DNA from: Eudorina sp. 2006-703-Eu-15
Lineage: Eukaryota > Chlorophyta > Chlorophyceae > Chlamydomonadales > Volvocaceae
Reading direction: 5' to 3'
DNA length: 64,000 bases
Assembly: GCA_003117195.1 (NCBI GenBank)
Contig: BDSI01000222.1
Coordinates: 45,543-109,542 of the forward strand
The notes below the pieces were generated by a model that was given only the letters and a program-made list of their open reading frames with translations, was not told where the DNA came from and searched no databases. Made by a program: the position numbers and the translations under genes. Shown piece after piece: positions 22,598 to 35,755 of this stretch (position 1 is its first letter; every line of letters starts with the position of its first letter).

Positions 22598-25500
22598 GGG
22601 TGTTTTGAGGGGGTAAGGGGGAGGGGGTTGGTGAGGAGTGAGGGGATACGGCGGGGGCGATGGTGCGTGACAACCTCCCACCTCCACCACCGCGGGGGGC
22701 GCATCGCCATCGGGGCGAGGCAGGGGTGTGAGGGTTGGGCGCATGGGTGGGCGGGCGGGGGGGCGTTGCAGAGGCATATGCGCGCGCGCGGACATTAGCA
22801 GCAGCGGCGGCGGCGGCAGGAGGAGCAGCAGCGGCAGCAGTAGCAAGAGCATGGGGGCCAAGGACACAGGACAGGATACGAGGGTACGGTATGCAGCGGG
22901 AGTACGGGAGGTACAGCAGATGTACATGGAGAAGATGACACGCACGCGCGCAGGACGAGCAGGAGGAGGGCAACCAGGGGAGGTGAACGTGGAGGAGGGG
23001 GGGGGGGTCTCGCCCGAGGCGTGCGCCTGCCGGTGCGGTGCGGTGCGTGGCTCTAGGGTGTCGTTTGATGAGGTGTCGGGTGTGTCGTACACGGTCGATG
23101 CGCGGGACTGCCGGGGAGTGTGTGACCCGAGGCCCGGGGTCGATTGGCGCCTCACCGTTTGGTGGCGGTTGGGAGGGTGGTCGTTAGTTGGTCAGGGCTC
23201 TCCAGCGCGGGTGCGGGTGCGGATGCTGGTGCTGAGAAGGCCGATGGGGACTGGCCTCGGACCCCAGGGTATTAACCAGGTGACAGGAGAGATATCACTT
23301 GCCTGCCGAATGCGGGGTTTTTAGGGCGTCCTCGAAGCCAGCTAGTTTCTGTCTGCTTGTGGATATCGATGAGTACTTTCAAGAACCTGGGATTTAGGTC
23401 ACGGGAGCGCCATACCGGTGGTTGGCGGTTGGGTCGTTGGTGAGTCATGGACCGTTGCACCGGGCCGGGGACCCCCCAGCACGGCGCCTGTGTGTGCCCC
23501 CGGGGAAAAAGCCGGCCATCCCGGAGTGGGAGCAAGGTACGTCGAGAGTACGGCAGTATGATTTGCGGCGCCGGACGTCCGGAGGCCTGCGGCGTCGGTC
23601 GATCTGCCAAAGTCCCATAAGGCGGGCGGGGGCCGGGGGGGGATTTCCGCGCTGGCACTGGTTACCCGCTCTCCTCGCCTGCGGGTCCCTGCGCGACGTT
23701 GGGCGATGAAAGTTTGGGTGTAGACCGAGCAGCGGCGGCGGAGGTATGGCAGACCCCCTGTCGCGGGCCTGATGGGCGGCGCTCCTGGACGGACGTGTGA
23801 GGGCCGTCCTGGGCGGTGGCGTGATATGCACACATCCAACCGACATTCGTTTGTCGTGAACCTGGCACCGACTGAGTTGGGGGACTCGCAGGGCTCTGTA
23901 TGGAATCCTCTTCCCTCTCCTTCGTCCCTCTACTTAGGCACTTCCCTCCCCCTCCCCCTTTGGGTTTATTTCTTTTTTTTCAATTTAACCTCCCGTCTGT
24001 CAAGACCGCGTCAAGACCGCGACACCGCGCCCTCTCCTCCCCGCCCGGACGCTGATCCCCCCCTCCCCTCCCCGGAGCGGATACGAGAGAAAACCCCCAC
24101 CGGTGGTGTGTGCATCTAGCCGTGTGCAGTGAACCCATTAACGAGCTTCAATGCAGCAGCAGCGGCAGCAGCAGCAGCCGCCCGCCGACACGTGGGCGGG
24201 CGGCCCCCAGTTCCGATTCGCCGAGACCTCGGGAGACCTCGTCACCTCCAGCCGCCAACCACAGCCGCCACCGGAACCCCTCCCCCTCCCGTTAGGTCAA
24301 GAGACCAACTCGTCTGCAGGACCTCATCGAGGGGGCAACCGCGTCACCGCGTAAGGCCCGCCGCTGGGCGGCCCCCTATATGTACGGTATATGCCACTAA
24401 GGACAGCGAAACGGCAGCTGTCTCCCCCCCGTTTGGGTGCCTCGGGACCCTTCCCGGCGGCCCGGGGCCTGGGGGCCTAGGGCGCGGCCCTGTCGAGGGC
24501 TCGACGACAGCCAACGCGATGAACCCCGCACCGCACTGGGCGAACGGCAGCGGTGTCCCTCTCGAGGGGCGGGGCACCTCGCGCACAGGCGGAGGAGGCA
24601 CCCTCCACTCCCCTGTCCCCTCCCCTCCCCTGAGTATGGGGACTCAGCGGGGGGGGGGGGGGCGGGCGCCCGACGTGGCCTCCTCGCGACTGCCCTCTGA
24701 TGGCCGCACGCGGGCCAGGCCAAACGGTCCCGTCTCCAGCCCCCGCCCCCGTCATCCCCGTCCCATTTAACCGCAGGACAGCGATTACGACGTCCGCCGC
24801 ACGCCCCTCGCTGCCGCCCTCAGCCACCCGAATGTAATGTACCGTTGGGTGATGGGGCCCTAACCGCGCCCGCGCTGCAAGGCAGTCCGTCACTGCCCGT
24901 CATGGCCTCTCGTGGCCTACATGGGAGTGAGCCCCGCCTCTCCGTGAGCCTGCTCGCCCAGCCTTGGGCCCCGAGCCCGGCCCCTCCACGAGCCGCAGGG
25001 TCCCAATCCAACCGCCGTCAACCGTCATCCGTCCTGGCCGATGCGCCATGACCCGACCCTTCGTCCTCGCAGGCACCATAAACGCATCCTTCCGACAGCA
25101 GCTAGCTAGCCGTACACACACACACACACGGCTCAGTTATCTTTTACACACACACACAGTTTCTTTTCATACACACACACAGGTATCTTGGGTCTGGGTG
25201 GTTCGGGTGGGCTCCCGGAGGAGCCAGCCGCCCCGACCCCCGACCCCCCCGTGCGGTGTGCCCCCGGTGGTGGCGTGCCCCCCCCCGCCCCCTCCTCCCC
25301 TCCACCACCTGACTGCGCCGGCATAGAGCCAGACTCTCCTCCCGAAAAACGTGCGCGAGAAAGAGGGCGCAGCAACCCCCCTTCCCTCAGCATCTCTACC
25401 TCGTGTCGCCACTACCCGCCGCCTACCCACCAGCCACGACCTACTGCCGGAATGTACAGCTTCACCGCCTCTGGGAACCGGGAAGGTCATGACGGCCGCC

Positions 25501-26059
25501 GCCGCCATCGTTGACGCTGCGAAGCCTGAGCCATGCCACGATTGAGCCACGTCGCAGCGGCTCTCCGCAAGCGGCCCGGAGGAACCCCGGCAGGGAGCAA
25601 ACATCTAAGCCGCCGCCGCTACCACAGCCCCGTCCCACCTGCCGTCACTACGATCCACCGACCGCCCCACCATCCCCCTGGAGCCTCCAGGGAGGGAAGG
25701 CGCCAGGGAGGAGCCTCCCCTGGCGCCACAAACCCTGCAGCTACAAACCCGCGGGAAGCCGTGGCGGCCCCCGGCGGTTTCCCCCCCCCCCCCCCACACA
25801 CACACACCCCGCTTTTCTCCTTGCTAACACACACCCCGAGTGAGGTGCGCACGTCGGTCAGTCCCCGCGACGAGTTGGTCCACACCCGGTGGACGGGGCA
25901 AAGAGCTCCACAGCGCAGGTGAGGTAGAGAGGTGTGTATGTACGGCAGTCGTACGAACGTGAGGTACACAACACCGGTCCCAAGGGTCGAAACCCAACAC
26001 CGCGGCGCCCCGCGCCCTCCCTTGACCCCTTCCCCCACCCCCCTTCATGGCCTGCCCCC
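22598..26059. other. Tail-to-tail intergenic region, no firm gene
   Basis: Lies between the 3' ends of mitoferrin (+) and WDR54 (-). It holds GC-rich triplet runs (22795-22855, 24150-24185), a dispersed T-run module (23959-23993), two copies of the CA-tailed module (25129-25156, 25811-25834) and a poly-G run near 24650. Several frames are open because GC is high, but none shows a recognisable domain or a consistent exon chain. Confidence 0.4.
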
Positions 26060-29000
26060 TCACGTGGCCTTATAGATGTGCACCTCGTCGGTGTCGTACG
26101 CTACGACTGCCACGTCATCAAAGGTGGGCCCGCAGAATGACACCCCGTCAGCATGGCGTGCAGCCAGCACACACTCAGGAGGCACTCGGCCTGCGGGGAG
26201 GGCGGGGAGGGAGGAGGGGGGCGGGAGGGAGAGGGGAGGGGGAGGGGGAGGGGAGGGAGAGGGAGGAGGAGGGAGAGGGAGAGGGCGGGAGAGGGAGGGG
26301 GAGGGAGGGGGGTGGAGGGAGAGGGAGGGAGAGGGAGGGAGAGGAGGAGGGGCACGGGAGGGAGGGATACAGGAAATCAGTGTGACGAATTGCGTTGGGT
26401 TGCGCTGCGCTGGGGAGGGGAAGGGGAGGGAGGGCCCGGCAGGCAGCGGTGGTGTGTGAGGCCGGGGGCCGGGGCCGGGGGGCGGTTGCCCGGGGAGGAG
26501 GGAGGGGGACAGGGACGAGGGATCCTTGGGGTTGCGGGTGTCGGGGCCGGGTGTAGTACAGTGAGGCAGATCAAATCGAGCCGGCGGGCCCCATCGACGC
26601 AAAACACACACTCCGGGGGAGTAGCGGGCCTCTCTTCCCTCCAGCGCTCTGACGGAGGGCCCGACCGCGCGCACGCCGACCGGCCGCACCCTCGCCGTCC
26701 TTGCCCCCTCCCCCGTAGTCCTGATACAACCCCCCAACCAATCAAAGACAGCGAAACCGCGGAAAGTCACGGATTGGGTAGCAGCATCCCCCTCGCCCTC
26801 CCGTGCCCCCCGCCAGACCCAGATCCAGATCCAGATCCAGACCCAGATCCAGACCCAGATCCAGACCCAGATCCAGATCCAGACCCGAACCCATCGCCGC
26901 GCGTCTTATACCTCCCCAGCCCCAGCCCCGCCCCCCGGCCCAATATGCCGACCGATCCCCCCCCACCTTTGCGCCCCCGATGGGCAGCGCCCACACCGCC
27001 ATCGAGCAGTCCTCCGACACGGTGGCGATGACGTCCTTGGTGGGGTGGATGTCCATCGCCGAGATAAGCCGCGAGTGGGCGCCCAGGTCAGCCCGCAGCA
27101 CACCGTCCCGCTGCTCGCACCCGCGGGGGTTAAGGGGGGCGGGGCGCGCATAGGGCGGGGCGCACGACCGGCGTGTGTGCTTAGATAAGAGACCTGCCCG
27201 ACCCAAACCAAGCACCAATATGCCGGGTTGTGTCTATTTACATATATAGTATACATATATATGTATATATATACATATATACACATAACACATACAGATA
27301 CAAACATGAAAACATGTACGGTGTGTAGGTAGACATGGTGTGGGCAAGTCGACATGGTGGGGGCACATGGTGGGGCACATGGTGGGACATCCGCCGCCAG
27401 GCACCAAGCACAATCAGGCGAACGGGACCCCCGGGGGTACGTATATCCTAGGGTTGTCGGGGGGGCTGTGGCGCCCCAGAGGACGTGACCCAGTCCCCCT
27501 CCCCCCCCGCCCGCGAGTCCGAGGGGACCGGACAGCCGACACGGGGGACTCACCAGGCCGTACAGCTGTACGGCGCCATCCAGCCGCGCCGCCACGATCA
27601 GGTCACGGCGCACCGCCACCGACACGACGGGCACGCCGGTGGGCGCGATGGAGGTGATGAGCTTGTAGCCGTTGGGCCCCGCGCTGAGCGCCTGCCACAC
27701 CGCGATGCCGCCCTCCTCATCGCAGGTCACCAGGTTGCAGCCCAGGTCCTCCGTCCACTTGCCCTGCGTGTACGGCAGTACGACAGGACCGGCAGTACGG
27801 TGGTACGATGGTGCGGCGGTTTGAGTACATGAATATACAGGCCAGGAGGCAAGTACGACGGTACGGCAAACCGTGTCAATCAACTGCGGTGGTGGGGGGG
27901 AGGAAGGAGGGGGGAGGGGGGGCCAGCTGCTGAAACGAGTTCCACCGGGGGGTGAAAAGAAACAGCCCAGACACACCCCGGGGGGTGGTTCGCGGTCGGT
28001 TGGTTGGCAGCGCTGGGAAAAGGGGGTCGGCGGCCGCGCTTCGGGGGGTCACCCGCCCCACAAGCAACTTGCCCCGTTATCCGTTACCCGCCCCGCCCCC
28101 CACCTGCCCCGTTACCCACCCGCCCATCCGGCCCCCGCACCTGCCGCGACTGGTACGCCGACCCCACTGCGGTGATGGGCGACTTGTGGTGCTTCGGCAG
28201 CGCCACCGGTCCGCTCTTGAACTTGCCGTCGCTCTCCGACAGCGCCAGCGCGTAGACCGCCCCCGCCGAGGTGCCGAAGGCGATGTGCGGGGTGCCGTCG
28301 TTGGCCACGTTGATCGCCGCGCCGCGCGCAAAGTAGACGTCGCGGGGCGCCACCTCGGAGGCGCCGGCGGCGGGCAGCGGGCAGACGTGGGCGAGGTGCG
28401 TGATGGTCTTGTCCCAGATCTGGAAAGGGGGGGGGGGGGAGCGGCGGGGAGGGGGAAATGGTAGACATATTTATACTGTGCTGCAGGGGGGTTGTCACGA
28501 GCCCTCCTCCTCCCCGGATGGGCTGCGTCGAAGGAGGAAAGAGGGGCCCGCGGTGTGGTGGGCGCCGAAGCCTGCCCGGAGGCGCGCCGTCGGTGGGTTG
28601 AAAACGAGGGGGCGAGGGCCCGCCCACGCGCCCCCTCCTCCCTCGCTGCCCTTCCCGGCCCCGCCCCGCCCCGACCGCGCCTGCCCCTTCCCTCCCAGGG
28701 GCCCACCCGCGCGCCCCCTCCTCTCAGCCCCCTCTGCCACCGGCCCCTCCGCCTAAGGCCCCTTCTCTGCTGCCTCTCCGACTCGCTCTTGGCTGTCCCC
28801 TTCTTCCCGATCTTGGGATTTGTAGCTCAGGTCCCGGTAACCCAAATCCCGGTAACCCAGTGACCCAAATCAACCCAGCCCCGAGCCCAATTCCAGCATA
28901 CATGCCATCCCAAGCCATCCCCCTGACCAAACCCCAAGGCCTTCGCAGCCGCTCTTCAAAGTCCCCCGCCCCTCCCCCGCCCCTCCCTCCCTCCCTCCCT

Positions 29001-30546
29001 CACGCCCCTCAACGCCCTCTGCCACACCCCGCACCTTACAAGTCCCCCGCCTCACCTCCGCCAATCCCGCCGCCCCTCAGCGTCTCTCCCCCTCCCCCCC
29101 CTCCCCCTCCTCCTCCCCTCCCCTCCCCCTCCCCCCCCTCCCCCTGGGGGGAGCCATATCCCGAACGTGGCCCGCCACCCGGTCGTCCGTCCCCGTGTCC
29201 CTGCCCCGTGCTTACTCGTGCTGCCATGGCCCTGGACATCGCTCGCGGCGCGGCTACTCCGTCTACCACCACAGGTCGGTAACGTATCTGTCCTTTCCGG
29301 GTTGGGTTGGGTTCGCAGTTTGCTCGTTGTGGCACTGCGGCAGCGCGGCCGCGCCGCCACGCGCCCGCGCGCGGTCTCTATTATTTCGTTTGCTCTGCAG
29401 GTACCGCACCCTGTAAGTATACTGCGTTATGCTGGGTGTGCCCGGGTTCGTTCTACGGGTTTATTTATTTTTTTCAATTTAACCCCTCCCCCTCCCCCCC
29501 CCTCCCCCCCCCCCCGCGCCCACCTGCAGCCCGGCGTCCGTGGCGAGCACCAGGAACGAGGCGCCGTTGTGAGAGCACGTCACCACCGAGTGAATCACAT
29601 CCGAGTGACTCGAGTCGAGCTGGAAGCAATGAGGGGGGGAGGTTGGTATAGGGGCGGGGGAAGACCGCGCGGGGGCGAGAGGGGGGGACGGTTAGGGGGC
29701 CGTGCCGTGATAGATAGGCTCCTACTCAAGCAGCGGGGGCACTTTGACTCGAGCTGCCCAAAACCACATATTCGCTGCAGCATGGGCCGCCCGCTGTGTA
29801 CGGTAGGTGTACGACTGTTGGGGAGTCCGCGATGCGGTAATGGGAACCCAGCACCAGCCTTGTGCCCGGGATGTCACTGTGACTGAATGCCGACGGCAGC
29901 GGCGCCTCTGCGATGCTCTGACGGCAGCTCAGCGATGCTTGAGACAAGAGCCCGCAAGAGCCCGGTTGGGCGCGGTGCTCTGATCCGGGCGGGTACTCCC
30001 TCCCCCTCCCCTGGACAGCCTGAAATCGGTGCGTGGAGGCGGTCGCGACCCCAACCTGCCTTTCGGACTGCACATGTGGGCCCGATGTCCGACGCGGAGA
30101 AAACGCAAGCCTGGGGTCGGCGGACAGAGGAACAGGGGGAGAACAGCGAGGGTGGGGGGGATGGGACAGGCGGGGACCGGTCGGAGGAGGAGGACGTCCA
30201 CCGGCAAAATGCTGCTGCCCACGCCGGCCCCGGCTCGCGAAAGACCCGCCAGCGCCCTGCACCTTCACGTCTGTCGGAAGGTGGGATTGTGGCAAGCAGG
30301 ACCCCGAGAGACACAGCCACGGGACCGCTTCGTGCCGATCGGCCGAAACGAACCTGTCGGATGTGCGCGTAAACAAGATTGCCGCCGCAGAGCGTCAGGT
30401 TGTTGTAGATCAATGATGGTGAAGGCTTCATCACAGCCTGCGCGCAATGCGCACAGCCATCGTAGTCTCAGCCATGTGCCACGGAATCGACCTTCGGCTT
30501 TGCCACCGCACCCTACCTTCACCATCTGCTTTTCGAGGTATGCCAT
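26060..30546 (-). CDS. WDR54: WD-repeat protein, WDR54 family
   Basis: Exons recognised: 30517-30546 (MAYLEKQMVK), 30354-30437 (PSLIYNNLTLCGGNLVYAHI), 29524-29619, 28141-28419, 27554-27763, 26967-27110, 26060-26190 (stop TGA). These match WDR54 in order: the N-terminal x-NNL motif, the T-DAGLQ blade, HIAFGTSAGAVYAL, LVTCDEEGGIAVWQ, LIVAARLDGAVQLYG, LISAMDIHPTKDVIATVSED and the closing DGVSFCGPTFDDVAVVAYD. WDR54 is a predicted beta-propeller; its molecular role is poorly known and links to cilia or signalling come from other organisms. At least one exon between 29619 and 30354 is missing from my model. The last intron does not close in phase (0 into an exon that needs 1), so a small exon or an alternative donor remains to be found in 26191-26966. 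The introns carry a purine-rich repeat and a CCAGAT hexamer array. Confidence 0.85.
26205..26355. repeat. Polypurine GGGAGA repeat
   Basis: About 150 bp of almost pure purine on this strand, in the last WDR54 intron. It is pyrimidine-rich in the sense of transcription, next to the acceptor at 26191. Confidence 0.85.
26811..26888. repeat. CCAGAT hexamer array
   Basis: About 12 units of CCAGAT or CCAGAC in a WDR54 intron; the minus strand would read Gly-Ser or Leu-Asp repeats, which create a false open frame. Confidence 0.85.
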
Positions 30547-31012
30547 GGCGCTAAATTGGATGTCAGAATTAAAGTTGTGGTCTTATTTCAGCAGATGAGT
30601 TGCCCAGGTAAGGTCCTGGTGCAGGTTCACGAGACCACAATGACTATCCAGTCAACAACACTCACTATTGAAACCTGTAACTTTATTTCAACATCGTTTC
30701 TTGATTGGCGCAAAGCCAGGGCAGTTTTCCGAGGAATGTACGGATCCGGTTTTGAGGCATGATGAACGGAAGCGCGGCGAGGTCATAATGTCTGCGGGAC
30801 CCGAGCGCTCACTCAGGTTGACAGGACTCCCGCGATACCATTAAATTTTCCTAAAGCTGACGTTGAATTGCGTTGGAACCGGAAGCTTTGCTCCCCAGCT
30901 TCATTCCCACCTATCTACACAGCATCCTCGAACAGCTTTTTGGGGTGACTGCAGCTTCGGGCCGGGGCGAGGAGCGCAGTAAGGGCGGCTTTCTGCGGGG
31001 GAAGAGCCCAGC
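30547..31012. promoter_or_regulatory. Shared upstream region of WDR54 and TGD2
   Basis: Only about 466 bp separate the WDR54 start codon (30546, minus) from the proposed TGD2 start (31013, plus), so both promoters and 5' UTRs must lie here. It is AT-richer than its flanks. No TATA box or named motif is claimed. Confidence 0.5.
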
Positions 31013-34000
31013 ATGCTGCGCGCTCCTGCGCAGACGCCGCAGCGCAAGGCTGGCGCCGATGGTCCGTGGACCACACACCCAGTCGCGAAATGCATAACGG
31101 CCGCGCGGAGATGCCCGACGGCACCCCGGCGCGGGACCGGCAGGATGGCTCCCCTGATGCCATGCCGGGCGAGCGCGGCACCCGACAACTCCGACCCCAA
31201 CCGGGCCGCGCAACCCAACTTCTTGGGCTCCATTTTCAAGTAAATTGGCGGCCATGCCAGGCGGGGCTGGGCCGAGCGGGGCGGGGCGGGGCGGGGCGAG
31301 TTAGGGGTGGGGCGAGTTGAGGGGGGACGGGGCCCATGCGAGGTGGCCTTGCAGGGCAAGGCGAGGCGGGGGACAGGCGGGGGGGGGGGAGGCAAAGGCG
31401 ACGCAGCGCGAGGCGGGGCAGGGCGAGGTGCGGACCACCGCGGGGGGCCGGGGGCGGTGACGCTCGGTGCGCGGGGGTGCATCTGTTCCGGGGGTAAGGG
31501 GGGCCGGGGGGGGGGGGGGGGGGGGCAACGCAGCCGCCTCCGCGCCCACGTTGCCGTTGCCAGGGGACAGCCCCCGCGTGTCTGAAGCCCCTAGGTGTCC
31601 CCGGGTGGGAGGGAGGGCGGGGGTGCAAGCCCCGGATTTGAATGCTTACACGCCCTTCCCCCTCCCCTAATTTCCTATACCCCCCTCCCCCCTGGGGCTG
31701 GGATCGATGGGGGTGGAACAGGGGTCACGCCGTCTTCGTCCCACCATGCCCACCTCTCCTGCGCAGCCTCCAAACCCACACCGCGACTCAGCGCGTCCAG
31801 AGGAGCTCGTCACCCCTGCCGCTGACACCCCCGTATGTCTACCAATGTCCTACACCCCCACCCCCTCCACATCGCCTCCATGTCCCCCTCTCTCCCTCTC
31901 TTCCCCTTCTCTCTTCCCCCGCTCTCCCCCAGGTCGCTGTCCGACTACGGCATCGGGCAGCGGAGCATCTTTGAGGGCGGCGTGGGGCTGTTTGTGCTGG
32001 CGGGCGCGGCGGCGGCGGTGGCGCTGGTGGCATGGGCGCGGGGCAACGCCATGCGCACGGGGACGCCCTACCAGGCGACCATCGAGTTCCCCCTGGCCTG
32101 CGGCATCACGGTGAGGTGTTTCGTGGGCAGGCAGGCAGGCAGGCAGAGCAGACGTGCGTGACATGTTCCCGGGCATAGCTAAGCCCGGGAAGTGTGTGTG
32201 TAAAAGAGAACTGAGCCGCGAGATGTGTGTGTGTGTGTGTGTGTGCGCCCTCACGGAGAGCCCTAGAGCAGCAGCAGAGCGGCGCCTGCCACGCGCTGCG
32301 AGACCCTCCTCGCACCCCCTGCTCAGCGGCAGCCCCTGATCCCCAGGGTGGGGACTAGGGAGGGGCACCCCCGGGGGATGACCGGGGAAGGGTCCTTTGA
32401 GGGGGAGAGCGTGGGTGGTGGCGGCGGGGCAGGGGGGCTGTCACCGCCACTGCCTCGCTCGCTCTCACCGGAGACACAACCCGGACACAACCCAAACGGC
32501 CCCCGTATCACTCTTCCACACTTCACGCCCTGCTCCGTTCTCCACCCCTGTCCTGTACCTGTTTAACCCGCCCGTGCTGTTTGCTCCCCTTGCTCGCCTC
32601 CCCTCTCCTGCCCTGCCCTTCACCCTTGCTCGCCTCCACCCCTCCACCCCTCCACCCCCCCCCCGCCCTTGCTCCCCGTCAGATCGGCACGCCGGTTCGC
32701 ATCCGAGGTGTCCAAGTGGGTCAGGTGCTGGCGGTGAAGCCCTCCCTGGAGCGAGTGGACGTACTGGTGGAGGTGTGTGTGGGGGGGTGGGGAGTTGGGA
32801 GGTGAGGATTGCTTGCGTTACGCGTGTGTAAGCACATTGTATAATTAAAAGAAAATTTTAGCCGCTAATCGAAGGTGTGTATAGATGAGTAATGTGGGAC
32901 TTCCCGGGAAGGGCCGCTGCGGGGGCGAGGGATGGGAAGGAGGTCGGGGGGCGGATGGTGGGTGGGCGGGGCAAAGAGTGTGTGTGCCACAGGAGGGGGG
33001 CGAGGGGTGGGAGTCTGGGATCGTACGACGGGTTTCGGCGCCAGGAGCCCGACTGGCGTGGGACGGCCGGGCTGGGGGCCGGGGGTTGGGGGAACCCTAG
33101 AGCTGTCGGATGGATTCGTGCACCGTTGTATCCACATGGGCTGCCAACCACAAACTGTACGACGACTGTACGACACGGCGGGTGCAGGTGAACGACGTGA
33201 GCACGGTCATCCCGCGCAACTCGGTGATTGAGGCCAACCAGTCGGGCCTTATCGCGGAGCCGCTGGTCGACATCACTCCGCAGGTACGGCAGTGGGGAGG
33301 GGGGGGCGCGGAGCGGAACGGTGGGGAATGGGTCAAGTAGGTCCCTCCTCAACCCCTCAACCCCTCAAATCCTCAACCCCTCCCTCGCTTCCACACACAC
33401 CATCACCAGTACGACACGCCATCCAGTACGACACACTCCTGCCCTGCCCGCGAACCACCACGCCTATAACCCCTGACCCCCGCTTCTTTTACCACACACA
33501 CCATACCCCTCCCCATCGCCGACGTCCGCAGCTGCCTGTTCCGGAGTTCTCGGCGCTGCCCCACGAGCCCGCCTGTGCGGAGGAGGGGGCGCTGGTGTGC
33601 GCCCACGGCCACATCGCGGGTCGGCAGGGGGTGGCGCTGGATGACCTGGTTTACATCATGACACGGTGAGGGGAGCGGGCGGTGGGGGCGGGGTGTAGAG
33701 GAGGGGAGGGAGGTGGGGAGGGGTGTAGGGGAGGGTGGGAGGTGGGGGGGGGGTAATGATAGGCGGGAAAGATGCGGGGGAAGGGGAAGGGGGGTCGGCC
33801 ACGTTCGGTGACGTTTCGCGATTTCTGTTTCATTTTTGATAATAGGGGGAAGGGGGGAAAGGAGGAGTTTGGGGGAGGGGACAGTGAACCCGAGCTCTGT
33901 GTGTGTGTGTGTGTGTGTGTGTAAATCGTTACATATCTGCCGGGCCGACAATGGCCGGGGGCGCTAACCCGCCCCATACGGGAGACCGCCGATGCACTTT

Positions 34001-35724
34001 CCCCCGGATACGGGGGAAAGGGGCGTAAGGGGCCTCTGTCCCCTCGCTCTCAACCAAGGGCGCGTGCCCGATCCCCGAGGATCGGTGACCGCTGTGCCCC
34101 CTCAAGGGAGTGGGCGAAGGCCCATCCCGGGCGGTCTGCGCCTCGCAGTCCGCTGTTCAACCTCCTCAAGTCCTTGCAGCAACCAGGGCGCGTTTCGGAG
34201 GCGCGCCCCTGCGTGGTGCGGTAAAACTTGCCTGGTCCCGCGTCCCAACCTAATCGTAATAGCTAGGGTTGCACCCTCCGGCAGGCCTGCCTGCCCAGCT
34301 GAGCCAGAGCGAGGCGTCTCGCACGCGTCAGGCCTTGCTGGGTCCGGGTATGCAGTCGGGTGCTCCATGATGGGGCTATGGTTTGCACAAGGCAGCACAT
34401 CACCACGCAAGCTTCCCTGTCGTACACCCCTTCCCGTCGCAAGCGGCCCTCGCCTACACGTCCCGCTCGCTGCCAACTCCCACTGGTCTGGCCCGACCCT
34501 CCTCGGGCACCCACGGATCCCCATCGTGTGTGTGTGTATGAGTATGCGGGTACGGCACCGGAGTGCATGTCTCCCTCGCTGTTCCAAGTGAGCTCCTCGT
34601 GTTGGGTTTGTGTCAATGCGGGGGCCGGAGGCGGGAGGCGGGAAACAGAGGGTGCCTTGTCAATATCCCGCCCATACCCCGCCCATGCCCTGCCCGTGCG
34701 GCCCACCCCCTATCCCCCCCTCCGCCGCTGCCCGCAGCCTGGCCCGCCAAGCCGAGACGGAGGGTGTTGACAAGGTGTTTGCGGCCGCGGAGTCCGCCAC
34801 CGCGCTGATGGAGGAGGCCAAGCCGCTGGTGGCCACTGCGGGGGAGTTGGTGGCGCAGTTGACACCGCTGCTGGCGGACCTGAGGGGCAGCGGACTGGTG
34901 GGGTCGTCTAGGGGGGGGAGGGGGAGGGGGAGGGGGAGCGAGGGGGGTATAGGAAATTTGAAGGGGAAGGGGGGGAAGGGAGATGATGAGGGGAGGGGGG
35001 ATGGAGAGGATATAGGGGGGAAGGGAGGAAGGGAAGGGGGGGGGAGGGAGGAAGGGAGAGAGGGAGGGGAGGGGAAGCTGGGTGGAGCAGGCGGGAGGGA
35101 AGGGACAAGGGAGGGGTGGGTGGGGTAACCCATTCCGTGACGTTTCGCGGTTTCGCTGTCTTTATTGACTTATGAGGCGGGGTTGGATGGTGGAAGCGGG
35201 TAAGCCGGGGGCGGCCTTGGCTTCCCCCCCCCCCCATATTATTAGTGAAGCCACAGTGGACCCCGCGGGTCATCGGTGACAGCCGCAGCCTCCTCACCAC
35301 ACACTAGGAAAACCCCAACTCCGACCCGACCCGACCCAACTCCGACCCAACTCCGACCCAACTCCGACCCCACTCCGACCCAACTCCGACCCAACTCCGA
35401 CCCAACTCCGACCCGACAGGTGGGCAATGTGGACTCACTGACACGCACCGCCGCCGACGCCGCCGCCGACATCCGGCGGCTGCAATCTGCCGTACTGACG
35501 GAGGACAATGTGCGGGCGCTGCGGCAGGCGGTGCTGACGTTGTGCAAGTAAGACAGTTTGGTTGGTTGGGTCGGTTGGTCAGTTGTCAGTTAGCTTGGTG
35601 TTGGTTTTTGCTACTCCAGGCGGTGACTGTCGCCTCTTCCCTCCCGCCTCCCCCTCCCCCTCGCTGGAGATCCCTCCCCGGTACAGTCGATTCTTCCTTC
35701 CTTCACCGGACCTCTGCTCTCGGG

Positions 35725-35755
<31 letters not shown>

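Noticed and set aside
26153..27031. 292-codon Gly/Glu/Arg-rich plus-strand frame
   Set aside because: Falls on polypurine and CCAGAT repeats antisense to WDR54 introns and exons.
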